Shown here piece after piece: positions 23,007 to 30,779 of a stretch of 44,669 nucleotides of DNA. Each line of letters begins with the position of its first letter. Within the stretch, counting starts at the first letter, position 1. A model generated the notes under the pieces. It searched no databases, was not told where the DNA came from, and was given only the letters and a program-made list of their open reading frames with translations. The translations under genes were made by a program, and so were the position numbers. This stretch comes from an uncultured Oscillibacter sp. (lineage in GTDB: Bacteria > Bacillota > Clostridia > Oscillospirales > Oscillospiraceae), in contig CAKTMK010000016.1 of assembly GCA_934574045.1 (NCBI GenBank), forward strand, positions 1-44,669, read 5' to 3'.

Positions 23007-24944
23007 TCACAGCTCTGTGCGGTTGGCGGCCGCAAGGCCGCTCATCTTCTCATGAATGACTGCGGAGGTCTGGGACAGCTCGGCCAGCGAAGTGGCGATC
23101 TCCTCCGTGGCCGCGGCCAGCCGCTGGGTCCGGCCGCTCACCTCGGAGACGACTCTGCTCAGCCCCTCCGACTCCTCCATGATCTCCTTGACCGCCTTTT
23201 CAATGTGCTGGTGGCTCTCGCCGCTGCTGACGGCGGCGTCCTGCGACGTCTGGGCCAGATCGTTGATCGCCCCGGCCACCACGGCGAAGCCCTTCCCCGC
23301 CGCACCGGCGTGGGACGCCTCGATGGTGGCGTTGATGGACAGGATGTTCGTCTGGAGGGCGATGGAGGACACCTGCTCGTTGTTCTGCGTCAGCGTGGCC
23401 AGCAGGCCCTTGATCTCGTCCAGAGACTCCCGCAGCCGCTCGCAGAAGCTGTCCACCCGCTGGATCTCCTCCGACACCTGAACGCTCTCGTTGGCGTTGG
23501 CGGTGTTGCCCTCCGCCACCTGACGCATGGAGTTGTTCATGCGGGCCAGCTCCGCGTTTACGGCCTCGGCCGTGTCCATGAGCTGGCTGCGGTCCTGCCG
23601 GATCTCATCGGCCAGCGCCATGGCGCGGTGATGCTCGCTCTCGATCTGCTCCTTGAGGTAGTAGATGCAGTTGTCCTTGTGGTTGAAGCCGTTGTAAATG
23701 GCCTGAGCCATCTGCGTGCAGGTCTCATAGCCGCAGCAGGAGCAGTTGATTGAGCGCTGTTCGGCCGTCTTTTTGTTCATGGAGAGGAAGATCTCGTCCA
23801 GCTCCGCCTGACTGGGCACGCGGATGCGGCACTGAGCGGAACGGTCCGTGTAATGGCGCAGGAAGTCCTCCAGCTTCAGCTTGGCGAACTGGCGGTTGAA
23901 CTTGCGCAGGCGCTGCGCCGGCGTGAGGGACGCGGCCCAAGCGCTGGTCCGCCCGTTCTTCTTGCACCGCTCGCGGATCTCCAGCAGGCTGGAGTACGTG
24001 TCGTCCGACTCGGACTTCTCCTTCTCCACCGCCGTGCCGTACAGGCAGCCGTCGGAGCAGTTGAGCGCGTCGATGAACAGATACGGCGTTTTTCCGTCCC
24101 GGATGCGGTCCTTGTTCCTCTCCAGATACTGGAACATCTTCTGTTCGCCCTCGATCTGGCGGATGTACACGCTCTCGCCCAAGAACCAGTACACGTTCTC
24201 CTTCAGGCCGCCGGGGGTGGGATACAGCGCGCCCAGACCGTATTCGATCTCATCCTGACAGGGCGGGCCGGAGATATGCTCCCGCCGCACATAGTCCATC
24301 AGGTGGTCGAACGTGACGTTATAGGAGATATAGCCCCCGCAGTTGGGGTCCTCGATCTCGTGCTTTTTGGCGATGCACGGGCTGATGAACGCCAGCTTTC
24401 CCGTGACGCCCATGTACTTTTTGGCGTAGATCGCGGCGCACATCATGGGGCTGTGGACCGGGAAGAGCTTATCCGTCAGCTCGGGAAGATACCGCTCGAT
24501 ATACCCGGTCACCACCGGGCAGGGCTGGGAGATGCCGCCGAGAAAGTGATGGCTCTGGATGTAGTTGAGATAGCCCCACGTGGTGATATCCGCGCCGAAG
24601 GAGACGCTGATGATATGCTCCACGCCCAGCTGCTTCAGGCCGCCCAGCACCGCCGCGTACTCCTTGGGGTAGTTCGCGGCGAATGCCGGCGCGACCAGCA
24701 GGGAGATCTTCTCTCCCCGCTTCAGGTCCGCAAAGAAGCGCCCGGTGTCGTCCGTGTACTCGCGTGCGTCGTGCTCGCAGGCGTCGATACACGCTCCGCA
24801 GGCCACGCAGTACGCTCCGTCCACGACGATCTTCGATCTGCCGTCCGTTGTTGTTACGGCGCGGTTCGCGCCGATGCACTCACAGGCCCGGATGCATTTG
24901 TTGCAGCCCGTGCATCTGTCGTTGGTGAATACGAGGGAATCCAT
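23007..24944 (-). CDS. Sensory-type [FeFe]-hydrogenase-like protein fused to a chemoreceptor signalling domain
   Basis: This 645-residue soluble protein combines, in order: two [4Fe-4S] motifs (Cys11, 14, 17, 21 and Cys46, 49, 52, 56); an [FeFe]-hydrogenase H-cluster domain (about 75-370) with all four cluster cysteines (Cys142 in SQPCP, Cys190 in SPCIAKKHE, Cys296 and Cys300 in NCSDGC); a further Fe-S motif near 400 (CSCCGYETC, with a later NC) like that of RnfB/CdhE-type proteins; a coiled coil; and an MCP signalling domain with the hairpin tip IALQTNILSINATIEASHAG. The cysteine that relays protons in catalytic enzymes (first C of CCP) is Pro141, as expected for sensory rather than catalytic members. 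No membrane helix is present. A GGAAAGGAAAGAG stretch precedes the ATG. Likely a cytoplasmic hydrogen or redox sensor feeding CheA/CheW; no che genes are nearby. Confidence 0.88.
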   Translation of the reverse strand: MDSLVFTNDRCTGCNKCIRACECIGANRAVTTTDGRSKIVVDGAYCVACGACIDACEHDAREYTDDTGRFFADLKRGEKISLLVAPAFAANYPKEYAAVLGGLKQLGVEHIISVSFGADITTWGYLNYIQSHHFLGGISQPCPVVTGYIERYLPELTDKLFPVHSPMMCAAIYAKKYMGVTGKLAFISPCIAKKHEIEDPNCGGYISYNVTFDHLMDYVRREHISGPPCQDEIEYGLGALYPTPGGLKENVYWFLGESVYIRQIEGEQKMFQYLERNKDRIRDGKTPYLFIDALNCSDGCLYGTAVEKEKSESDDTYSSLLEIRERCKKNGRTSAWAASLTPAQRLRKFNRQFAKLKLEDFLRHYTDRSAQCRIRVPSQAELDEIFLSMNKKTAEQRSINCSCCGYETCTQMAQAIYNGFNHKDNCIYYLKEQIESEHHRAMALADEIRQDRSQLMDTAEAVNAELARMNNSMRQVAEGNTANANESVQVSEEIQRVDSFCERLRESLDEIKGLLATLTQNNEQVSSIALQTNILSINATIEASHAGAAGKGFAVVAGAINDLAQTSQDAAVSSGESHQHIEKAVKEIMEESEGLSRVVSEVSGRTQRLAAATEEIATSLAELSQTSAVIHEKMSGLAAANRTEL

Positions 24945-25055
24945 GATGCTCTTTCCTTTCCGCTGATCGAATGATCGCTTGCGCCGCCGGGCGCTTATCT
25001 TTGCATTGCAGCTTCTGTTTTCCTGTCATCCGGTCCGCAGCGCGGACCGCGCGGC

Positions 25056-27062
25056 TCAGGCCGCGGCGGGGATGGTCAGCACCTGACCGATCTGGATATC
25101 GTCCGCGCTCTTGATGACCGCGGTGTTGGCCTGATAGATCACGAGCCACTTCGTGCCGGTGCCGTAGAACTGCTGAGCGATGCTCCACAGGCAGTCGCCG
25201 GACTGGACGGTGTAGGTTCCGCCGGCCGCAGGAGTGGAGGGCTGAGCAGGCGTGGCAGGCGCGGTGGGAGTCTCGGGCTGCGCGGGCTTGGCAGGCTCGC
25301 CGGAAGCCAGCGCGGGCAGAACGCCGGCCGCCCGCAGGGCGGGGCCGTTCAAGGAGGCGATGTTGGGCGTGCGCCCGTCCTCGGAGGTGGGGATCTGAAG
25401 CTCGCCGGAGCGGACCTTCTCATAGATCAGGTCGCGCTGGGGGTCGTTCAGGTCCGCGCCCACGATCTTCCAGTTGTTGTCGCACTCGGGCATCAAGGGG
25501 CCGGACAGGGACGCAACGTAATCGGAGATCATGTCGCGGACCGCGCCGCCCTCATACACCACGTCGGACTCGTTGAGCAGGCCCGCGGCCACAAGGCCGC
25601 CGTAGCGGTAGTTGTTCAGAGCCAGCACCAGCGTCTGGTCGTCGGCCAGCGGCTTGCCCTGATAGGTGACGTTCTGGATGCGGGAGCCGACGGGCTTGGA
25701 GATGTCGATCTCATAGTTGACGCCGGCAAACTCGTCGTAGTTGTACATGCGGATGTTGGGATCGAAGCTGATGGTCACGTCGCCGGGCTGATACTGGTTG
25801 AAGAAGTTACCGGCCTGCTTTTCCATGATGGCCTTGAGCTGCTTGCCGGTGACCTTCACGCCGTAGAGCGTGTTGTCGTACTTGTAGATCTTCACGCCGT
25901 CGCGGTTCAGGAAGGGGCCCTTCTCCAGATTGGACGTGGAGTCGAACAGCGCCGCCAGAGACACGTCGCCGCCGGCGTTTTTCATCTGGACCTTGTTGAT
26001 GAGGTCCAGAACGGCGTTGTCCTGCAAAATGGCGTTGGGGATGCCGGGCAGGAACTCAACGGGATCGAGGAAGGTGGCGCCCACCTGGCCGATCTCCTTG
26101 GAGGCCAGTGCCTTGCTCTTTTCGTCCAGCGTCTTGTACCGGGCGAGGAACGCGGCGTCCGGCTCCACGGCGGAGCAGTCCAGCAGCTCGCCCTTGGCGT
26201 CGGTCACGGTCCAGCCATTGCCGTCCTTCTTCACGGTGAGAGTAACCTTGGAGACATACTGGCCGTTGGAGCCAGGCTCCAGCACGGGGATGCCGCCGAT
26301 GGTCTCGTTCACCTTGGAGTGGGCGTGGCCGATAAACAGGGCGTCGATCCGGTCGCCGTACTTCTCCGCCACGGCGCGCATGCCCTCCGTGCCGTACTCG
26401 CCGTCCAGACCGTAGTGCACGGAGCCGATGATTACATCGGCCTTGCCCTCCAGCTCGTCGAGGACCTTTCCGGTCTCCTCCATGGGCGTGGTGAAGGTCA
26501 TGTTGTTATAGTGGGTGGGGTCGGACTTCTCCCAGATGGGGATGTGGGGCGCGTCCAGACCGAACACGGCCACCTTCACGCCGTCCACGTCGAAGATCTT
26601 GTACGCGTCGGCAAAGCGCTTGCCGTCCTTGTACATGTTGCCGCCCAGCGTCACGCCGTTGAACTGGCTGATCTCCTTGGTGACGTACTGGAAGCCGAAG
26701 TTGAACTCGTGGTTGCCGAGGGTCCACGCGTCGTACTTCAGATAGTTCAGCGCGTCGATGATGGGGTTGGTGTCCTCGTCGCGGAAGTCCTGGATGTAGT
26801 TGGCCTGCGTGGTGTCGCCGGTATCCACCAGCAGCAGGTTGGGGTCCGCCTTGCGCTCCGCCGCGATGATGGCGGCCGCGTGTGCGAGACTGGTCTTGCT
26901 TTCCTTGTTGGCGGCATAGTCAAAGGGGTTGACCATGCCGTGCAGGTCGCTGGTCTGGAGCACAGTGATCGTCTTGACGTCGTCCGCCGCAAATACGGGG
27001 ACCGCCAGACTGACCGCCATGATCAGCGCCAGCAGCAGTGCCGGGAGCTTTTTCCTTCTCAT
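25056..27062 (-). CDS. Secreted 5'-nucleotidase/2',3'-cyclic phosphodiesterase with LysM domain
   Basis: This 668-residue protein has a signal peptide (cleavage after VFAA near residue 26), a calcineurin-like metallophosphoesterase domain (residues about 30-290; TSDLHG, VDTGDTTQ, LGNHEFNFG, GSVHYG, GHAHSK) and a 5'-nucleotidase C-terminal domain (about 320-540; NNYRYGG marks the substrate pocket). A Pro/Thr/Ala linker leads to a C-terminal LysM domain (TYTVQSGDCLWSIAQQFYG, about 620-665) that should bind peptidoglycan. It probably releases phosphate and nucleosides from extracellular nucleotides at the wall. GAGGAGGATGAAA precedes the ATG. The hydrogenase-like gene follows after 111 bases with no clear terminator between them. 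Confidence 0.93.
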   Translation of the reverse strand: MRRKKLPALLLALIMAVSLAVPVFAADDVKTITVLQTSDLHGMVNPFDYAANKESKTSLAHAAAIIAAERKADPNLLLVDTGDTTQANYIQDFRDEDTNPIIDALNYLKYDAWTLGNHEFNFGFQYVTKEISQFNGVTLGGNMYKDGKRFADAYKIFDVDGVKVAVFGLDAPHIPIWEKSDPTHYNNMTFTTPMEETGKVLDELEGKADVIIGSVHYGLDGEYGTEGMRAVAEKYGDRIDALFIGHAHSKVNETIGGIPVLEPGSNGQYVSKVTLTVKKDGNGWTVTDAKGELLDCSAVEPDAAFLARYKTLDEKSKALASKEIGQVGATFLDPVEFLPGIPNAILQDNAVLDLINKVQMKNAGGDVSLAALFDSTSNLEKGPFLNRDGVKIYKYDNTLYGVKVTGKQLKAIMEKQAGNFFNQYQPGDVTISFDPNIRMYNYDEFAGVNYEIDISKPVGSRIQNVTYQGKPLADDQTLVLALNNYRYGGLVAAGLLNESDVVYEGGAVRDMISDYVASLSGPLMPECDNNWKIVGADLNDPQRDLIYEKVRSGELQIPTSEDGRTPNIASLNGPALRAAGVLPALASGEPAKPAQPETPTAPATPAQPSTPAAGGTYTVQSGDCLWSIAQQFYGTGTKWLVIYQANTAVIKSADDIQIGQVLTIPAAA

Positions 27063-27108
27063 TTTTCATCCTCCTCTTATTTGTTACCCTCCACTGGGTG
27101 ACGCTTCC

Positions 27109-27137
27109 ATTATAACGCCTGCGCGCCTGATTCTCAA
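27109..27137 (-). promoter_or_regulatory. Sigma-A promoter of the 5'-nucleotidase gene
   Basis: On the minus strand TTGAGA (27132-27137) and a perfect TATAAT (27109-27114) are 17 bp apart. Confidence 0.85.
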
Positions 27138-27254
27138 TAGTTTTTGTGAAATCCGTCCCCGAAAGCGTTACATTTTGGCTATAACGCGCGCAGATCGTTT
27201 TCTGTCGAGAAACGCCGCCCTCCGCCGCGCAGCGTCCGGCGGGCGGCGCGGGGC

Positions 27255-27296
27255 AAAAAAGCGCGCCTGTCCGGGACAGTCCCGGACGGGCGCGCT
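27255..27296 (-). terminator. Terminator of the AIM24-family gene
   Basis: Seventeen-base arms (27260-27276, 27280-27296) with one G-U pair and a 3-base loop are followed on the minus strand by TTTTTT. Confidence 0.88.
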
Positions 27297-27321
27297 TATG
27301 TGCGGGAAAGATCGGATCCGA

Positions 27322-28002
27322 TCAGTTGCCGGTGGACAGGAAGGGCTGGAGGGCGCCGGCCACATTGTTGATGGGCATGGTCTGGAGATAGACCTTGCCG
27401 GGGCCGGTGACGATGGTGTTGAACAGGCCCTCGCCGCCGAACAGCGCGTTCTTCACGCCCGGAACGGTCTTGATGTCCATGGAGCAGGTGGCGTCCATGG
27501 CCGCCAGATAGCCGGTGTCCACGATCATGGACTGGCCCGCCGCCAGCTCGTATTCCACGATGTGGCCGTCAAACTCGGCGAACACGATGCCGGTGCCGGA
27601 GACCTTCTGCATGATGAAGCCCTCGCCGCCGAACAGGCCGCTGCCCAGCTTCTTCTGGAAGAACACGGAGAGCTGCACTCCGGCCTCGCTGGCCAGGAAG
27701 CCGGACTTCTGGAGCACGATCTCCTTGCCCGGACCGACCTCAAACGCCCGGATGTCGCCCGGGAAGCTGGAGGCGAAAGCGATCATGCCCTCGCCGCCCT
27801 GCGCGGTGTAACGGTTCTGGAACAGGGCCTCGCCCGTAAACATACGGCCCAGAGCCTTTCCGATGCCGCCGTTGGAGGTGGTCTCCATCTTCATGTTGGG
27901 GCTCATCCAGCACATGCTGCCCCGCTCCGTGATCATCGTTTCTCCGGCGCTCAGCTGGCAGATTACTACCGGAAGCGGCCGGCCCTCGATCTGATATTCC
28001 AT
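27322..28002 (-). CDS. AIM24 family protein (TIGR00266 type)
   Basis: This 226-residue protein belongs to the AIM24/TIGR00266 family, a beta-sandwich of repeated short strands with glycine-rich turns. Seen are AGETMITERGSMCWMSPNM near residue 19, FTGEALFQNRYTAQGGEGMIAF near 55, GSGLFGGEGFIMQKVSGTG near 119 and KNALFGGEGLFNTIVTGPGKV near 184, the last two showing internal repetition. The bacterial function is not established; no signal peptide is present. GAGAGGAGAC precedes the ATG. It is monocistronic with its own promoter and terminator. Confidence 0.92.
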   Translation of the reverse strand: MEYQIEGRPLPVVICQLSAGETMITERGSMCWMSPNMKMETTSNGGIGKALGRMFTGEALFQNRYTAQGGEGMIAFASSFPGDIRAFEVGPGKEIVLQKSGFLASEAGVQLSVFFQKKLGSGLFGGEGFIMQKVSGTGIVFAEFDGHIVEYELAAGQSMIVDTGYLAAMDATCSMDIKTVPGVKNALFGGEGLFNTIVTGPGKVYLQTMPINNVAGALQPFLSTGN

Positions 28003-28047
28003 ATGCGCGTCTCCTCTCTATATTCGGGAAGCTCTCCCGTTTTTACC

Positions 28048-28077
28048 ATTATAAAGCATATGGTGCACTTTTGTCAA
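28048..28077 (-). promoter_or_regulatory. Sigma-A promoter of the AIM24-family gene
   Basis: On the minus strand TTGACA (28072-28077) and TATAAT (28048-28053) are both perfect with an 18-bp spacer. Confidence 0.87.
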
Positions 28078-28112
28078 TTTCTCCCTTGAAAAAACTGTAT
28101 TCGGCACGGCGC

Positions 28113-28141
28113 TTGCGGGCAGAACGGGAATATGCTATCAT
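28113..28141 (+). promoter_or_regulatory. Promoter of the flavodoxin-fold reductase gene
   Basis: TTGCGG (28113-28118) and TATCAT (28136-28141) are 17 bp apart, divergent from the AIM24 promoter. Confidence 0.68.
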
Positions 28142-28194
28142 TTTGTCATCAGCCGCGCGTCCGGCACGGCGGGGCGCGGGAAGGAGACAGGGCC

Positions 28195-28782
28195 ATGAAC
28201 ATCTGCATTTTACAGGGCAGCCCCCGGAAAAATGGAAACACCGCCGCGCTGACCGAGCCGTTCATCCGGCGGCTGGAGTCGGCGGGACACGAGTGCCGCG
28301 TGCTGCGGCTGTATGACATGGAGCTGAAGCCCTGCCTCGCCTGCCGGGCCTGCCAGCGGGACTGGACGGTGTTCGGCTGCGCCCGTCAGGACGATATGCA
28401 GACGGTATTCGACGCGGTACTCGCCTGCAACCTTCTGGTACTGGCCACGCCCATCTATTCGTGGTACTGCACGCCGCCCATGAAATGCGTGCTGGACCGG
28501 CTGGTATACGGAATGAACAAATACTACGGCGAGACGAAAGGCCCCGCCCTCTGGAAGGGGAAATCCGCGGCCCTGCTGGCCACCTGCGGCTATCCGCCGG
28601 AAAAGGGAGCCGACCTGTGGGAGTCCGGCATCCGGCGCTACTGCAAGCACTCCCAGCTCCGTTATCTTGGGATGCTGGCGGAGCGGCACATGGGGTACGG
28701 CACCGTGTTCATGGATGAAGAAAAGGCGGCTCACGCCGCCGCCTTCGCCGACCGGCTGATGGAGCAGCTTGCCTGTAAATAA
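28195..28782 (+). CDS. Flavodoxin-fold NAD(P)H-dependent FMN reductase-like protein
   Basis: This 195-residue protein has the flavodoxin-like fold of the FMN reductase/NAD(P)H oxidoreductase group. The N terminus ILQGSPRKNGNT is the phosphate-binding loop for FMN, and LVLATPIYSWYCTPPMKCVLDRL near residue 82 is the second flavin-binding segment. Four cysteines near 47-63 (CLACRACQ and FGC) are typical of iron-sulfur-flavoprotein-like relatives, although the spacing does not match a full cluster motif with certainty. It probably moves electrons between NAD(P)H or ferredoxin and small acceptors. The ATG at 28195 follows GGGAAGGAGACAGG; the longer upstream reading is rejected. Confidence 0.85.
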   Translation: MNICILQGSPRKNGNTAALTEPFIRRLESAGHECRVLRLYDMELKPCLACRACQRDWTVFGCARQDDMQTVFDAVLACNLLVLATPIYSWYCTPPMKCVLDRLVYGMNKYYGETKGPALWKGKSAALLATCGYPPEKGADLWESGIRRYCKHSQLRYLGMLAERHMGYGTVFMDEEKAAHAAAFADRLMEQLACK

Positions 28783-28792
28783 TTTGTGAACT

Positions 28793-28834
28793 GTTGCATA
28801 AGCAACTTCCATTTCTCGCGGATTCCGCTATACT
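28793..28834 (+). promoter_or_regulatory. Promoter region of the reverse rubrerythrin gene
   Basis: TATACT lies at 28829-28834 with a poor -35. A palindrome GTTGC-ATAA-GCAAC (28793-28806) abuts the -35 region and could be a regulator site or a small hairpin after the previous gene. Confidence 0.5.
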
Positions 28835-28904
28835 CACAGCATAAACACAACACAACTTTCCGGTCAGCCAATCGGAAAACGGAATTTTTAAGGAGGAAAT
28901 GATT

Positions 28905-29450
28905 ATGAAAAAGTGGGTCTGCTCTGTCTGCGGTTATGTGTACGAAGGCGAAAATCCCCCCGAGAAGTGCCCCCAGTGCGGCGTCCCCGCTTCCAAGTTC
29001 ACGGAGCAGAAGGGCGAGATGACCTGGGCCGCGGAGCACGTGGTCGGCGTCGCTCAGGGCGCGCCGGAGGACGTGATCGAGGGTCTGCGCGCCAACTTCA
29101 CCGGCGAGTGCAGCGAGGTGGGCATGTATCTGGCCATGAGCCGGGTGGCCTACCGCGAGGGTTATCCCGAGATCGGCGAGTATTGGCGCCGCGCCGCCTT
29201 TGAGGAGGCCGAGCACGCCGCCAAGTTTGCCGAGCTGCTGGGCGAGGTCGTGACCGACTCCACCAAGAAGAATCTGGAGATGCGGGTCGAGGCCGAGAAC
29301 GGCGCCACGCTGGGCAAGTTTGAGCTGGCCAAGCGCGCCAAGGAGCTGAATCTGGACGCCATCCACGACACCGTCCACGAAATGGCCCGTGACGAGGCCC
29401 GCCACGGCAAGGCGTTTGCCGGTCTGCTCAGCCGCTACTTCGGCAAGTAA
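28905..29450 (+). CDS. Reverse rubrerythrin (N-terminal rubredoxin domain)
   Basis: This 181-residue protein starts with a rubredoxin-like iron site (WVCSVCGYVYEG and KCPQCG, residues 4-26) and continues with the diiron four-helix domain (ANFTGECSEVGMY near 62, FEEAEHAAKF near 96, EMARDEARHGKAF near 163). This domain order is that of clostridial reverse rubrerythrins, which act as hydrogen peroxide and oxygen reductases and are strongly induced by oxygen. Three in-frame start codons occur within seven bases; the ATG at 28905 has AAGGAGG at the best distance (8 bases), so it is chosen over 28899. A strong terminator follows. Confidence 0.94.
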   Translation: MKKWVCSVCGYVYEGENPPEKCPQCGVPASKFTEQKGEMTWAAEHVVGVAQGAPEDVIEGLRANFTGECSEVGMYLAMSRVAYREGYPEIGEYWRRAAFEEAEHAAKFAELLGEVVTDSTKKNLEMRVEAENGATLGKFELAKRAKELNLDAIHDTVHEMARDEARHGKAFAGLLSRYFGK

Positions 29451-29476
29451 AATACCGAATCAACGCCAAACGCTTT

Positions 29477-29516
29477 GAAAACCGGGGGAACTGACCGTCA
29501 GTTCCCCCGGTTTTTT
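29477..29516 (+). terminator. Terminator of the reverse rubrerythrin gene
   Basis: Fifteen-base perfect arms (29480-29494, 29498-29512) with a 3-base loop run directly into TTTTTT. The next 230 bases are GC-rich and hold no supported gene. Confidence 0.92.
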
Positions 29517-29749
29517 GCGCTCCGCCGCCGTGCGTCCGGTCTTTTTTGAAATTTTTGGAGACTCCGGGCCGCCATGCCCGCCTTGCCGGTCCCGGAAGCA
29601 TTTCCCGCGCCGCAGCCCGTCCGTCCGGCGCGCATAAAACCGGCGGCGGCGCACAGACTACTCCCGGCGAAAGCCAAAGGCCCGCCGGTCCCGCCGCCCC
29701 GCGGCGGAAGCGGCCGGTCTTTCAAAACTCTTTTTCAGGAGGCACCTTT

Positions 29750-29941
29750 ATGACGAAGGACTGCACCAACGGCGGCTGCGCCTGCACCCCCAACACCAGC
29801 GTGAAATGCACCGTCAACAACTGCGCCCACCACTGCCAGGACAACCAGTACTGCGGCCTGACCGAGATTCAGGTCGGCACCCACGAGGCCAATCCCACCA
29901 TGGTGGAGTGCACCGACTGCCAGAGCTTCAAGCTGAAGTAA
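29750..29941 (+). CDS. DUF1540 cysteine-rich small protein
   Basis: This 63-residue protein has nine cysteines in the DUF1540 pattern: VKCTVNNCAHH, then NQYCGLTEIQVG and finally TMVECTDCQSFK. An extra N-terminal GGCAC segment precedes it. The family is common in Firmicutes and presumably binds a metal such as zinc; its role is unknown. CAGGAGG lies seven bases before the ATG; the frame is open upstream but has no good start there. No convincing promoter was found. Confidence 0.88.
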   Translation: MTKDCTNGGCACTPNTSVKCTVNNCAHHCQDNQYCGLTEIQVGTHEANPTMVECTDCQSFKLK

Positions 29942-30000
29942 ACGGTCCGCGCTTCCGGGGCAGACGCCCCGGAATACATAAACGCGGAGGGGGACGGAAC

Positions 30001-30351
30001 ATGAACGACAAACTGCGCGCCCGGCTGGCGGGCGGAGGAGCCGGGCTGGCCAACGGCCTGTTCGGCGGCGGGGGCGGCATGGTGTTCATCCCGGTGATGA
30101 GTCGGTCCGCCCTCCCGCGCCGGAAGCTGTATGCCACCTGCGTGGCGGTGATCTTTCCAGTGTGCGCGGTATCGGCGGCGGTATACCTCTGGCGGGCGGA
30201 CGTCTCGCTGAAAACGGCCCTTCCCTATCTCCTGGGCGGGCTGGCCGGCGGGCTGGTGGGCGGAAAGCTCTACGGGAAGGTGTCGCCCAAGTGGCTCAAG
30301 TGGATCTTTGCGGCGTTTCTGCTGTACGGAGGGGTGAAATATCTGCTGTGA
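30001..30351 (+). CDS. Half-length TauE/SafE (TSUP) transporter, first subunit
   Basis: This 116-residue membrane protein equals one half of a TSUP anion exporter. It has a glycine-rich first helix (GLANGLFGGGGGMVFIPVM), then helices at about 45-65, 70-92 and 100-116, with the family motif GGLAGGLVGGKLYGKV near 80. Full TSUP proteins (about 250 residues) contain two such halves. Its stop overlaps the GTG start of the second half (GTGA), so both subunits are made together. The AGGGGGACGG stretch precedes the ATG. TSUP proteins move sulfite, sulfonates, sulfur compounds or organic acids; the substrate here is unknown. Confidence 0.88.
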   Translation: MNDKLRARLAGGGAGLANGLFGGGGGMVFIPVMSRSALPRRKLYATCVAVIFPVCAVSAAVYLWRADVSLKTALPYLLGGLAGGLVGGKLYGKVSPKWLKWIFAAFLLYGGVKYLL

Positions 30352-30731
30352 ACTGGCTGCTTGCGTTTTTGTGCGGCTTCGCCACCAGCATTCTGTCCGC
30401 GTGGGGCGTAGGCGGCGGGACGCTGCTGCTGCTGGTGATGACGCTGTTTCTGGGCGTGGACCAGCGGACGGCTCAGGGTGTCAACCTGCTCTTCTTCCTG
30501 CCCACCGCCGCCGCGGCGCTGCTGTTCCACTGGAAGCAGGGCTATCTGGACCGCCCCACGCTGAAAAGCGCCCTGCCGTGGGCCGTGGCGCTGGCGCTGG
30601 CGGGCGCGTGGATCGCCACAGCGGTGGATGTGGATATTCTGCGCCGTCCCTTCGGGATCTATCTGCTGGCCTCCGGCGCGACGATGCTCTGGCCCCGCCG
30701 GAGCGGGTCCGAAAAACCGCCGGAAACATGA
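30348..30731 (+). CDS. Half-length TauE/SafE (TSUP) transporter, second subunit
   Basis: This 127-residue protein is the companion TSUP half. It repeats the pattern of the first subunit: FATSILSAWGVGGGTLLLLVM with the glycine-rich helix, GVDQRTAQGVNLLFFLPTAAAAL, then two more helices (about 74-95 and 98-117). Translation begins at a GTG overlapping the previous stop. The two proteins together would give the eight-helix arrangement of a normal TSUP protein, so a heterodimer is likely. The C-terminal tail is short and polar. Confidence 0.87.
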   Translation: MNWLLAFLCGFATSILSAWGVGGGTLLLLVMTLFLGVDQRTAQGVNLLFFLPTAAAALLFHWKQGYLDRPTLKSALPWAVALALAGAWIATAVDVDILRRPFGIYLLASGATMLWPRRSGSEKPPET

Positions 30732-30774
30732 AAACGCGCCGGGAAGCGGAATGCTCCCCGGCGCGTCCTGTTTT
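30731..30774. terminator. Bidirectional terminator between TSUP genes and htrA
   Basis: Ten-base perfect outer arms (30734-30743, 30757-30766) flank a loop that can pair further; AAAA on the left and TTTT on the right allow termination in both directions. Confidence 0.78.
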
Positions 30775-30779
30775 CGTTC

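Noticed and set aside
27109..27180. Possible PhoP box at the 5'-nucleotidase promoter
   Set aside because: Only a single TTACA-like half-site (GTTACATTTT) is present; no second copy at 11 bp.
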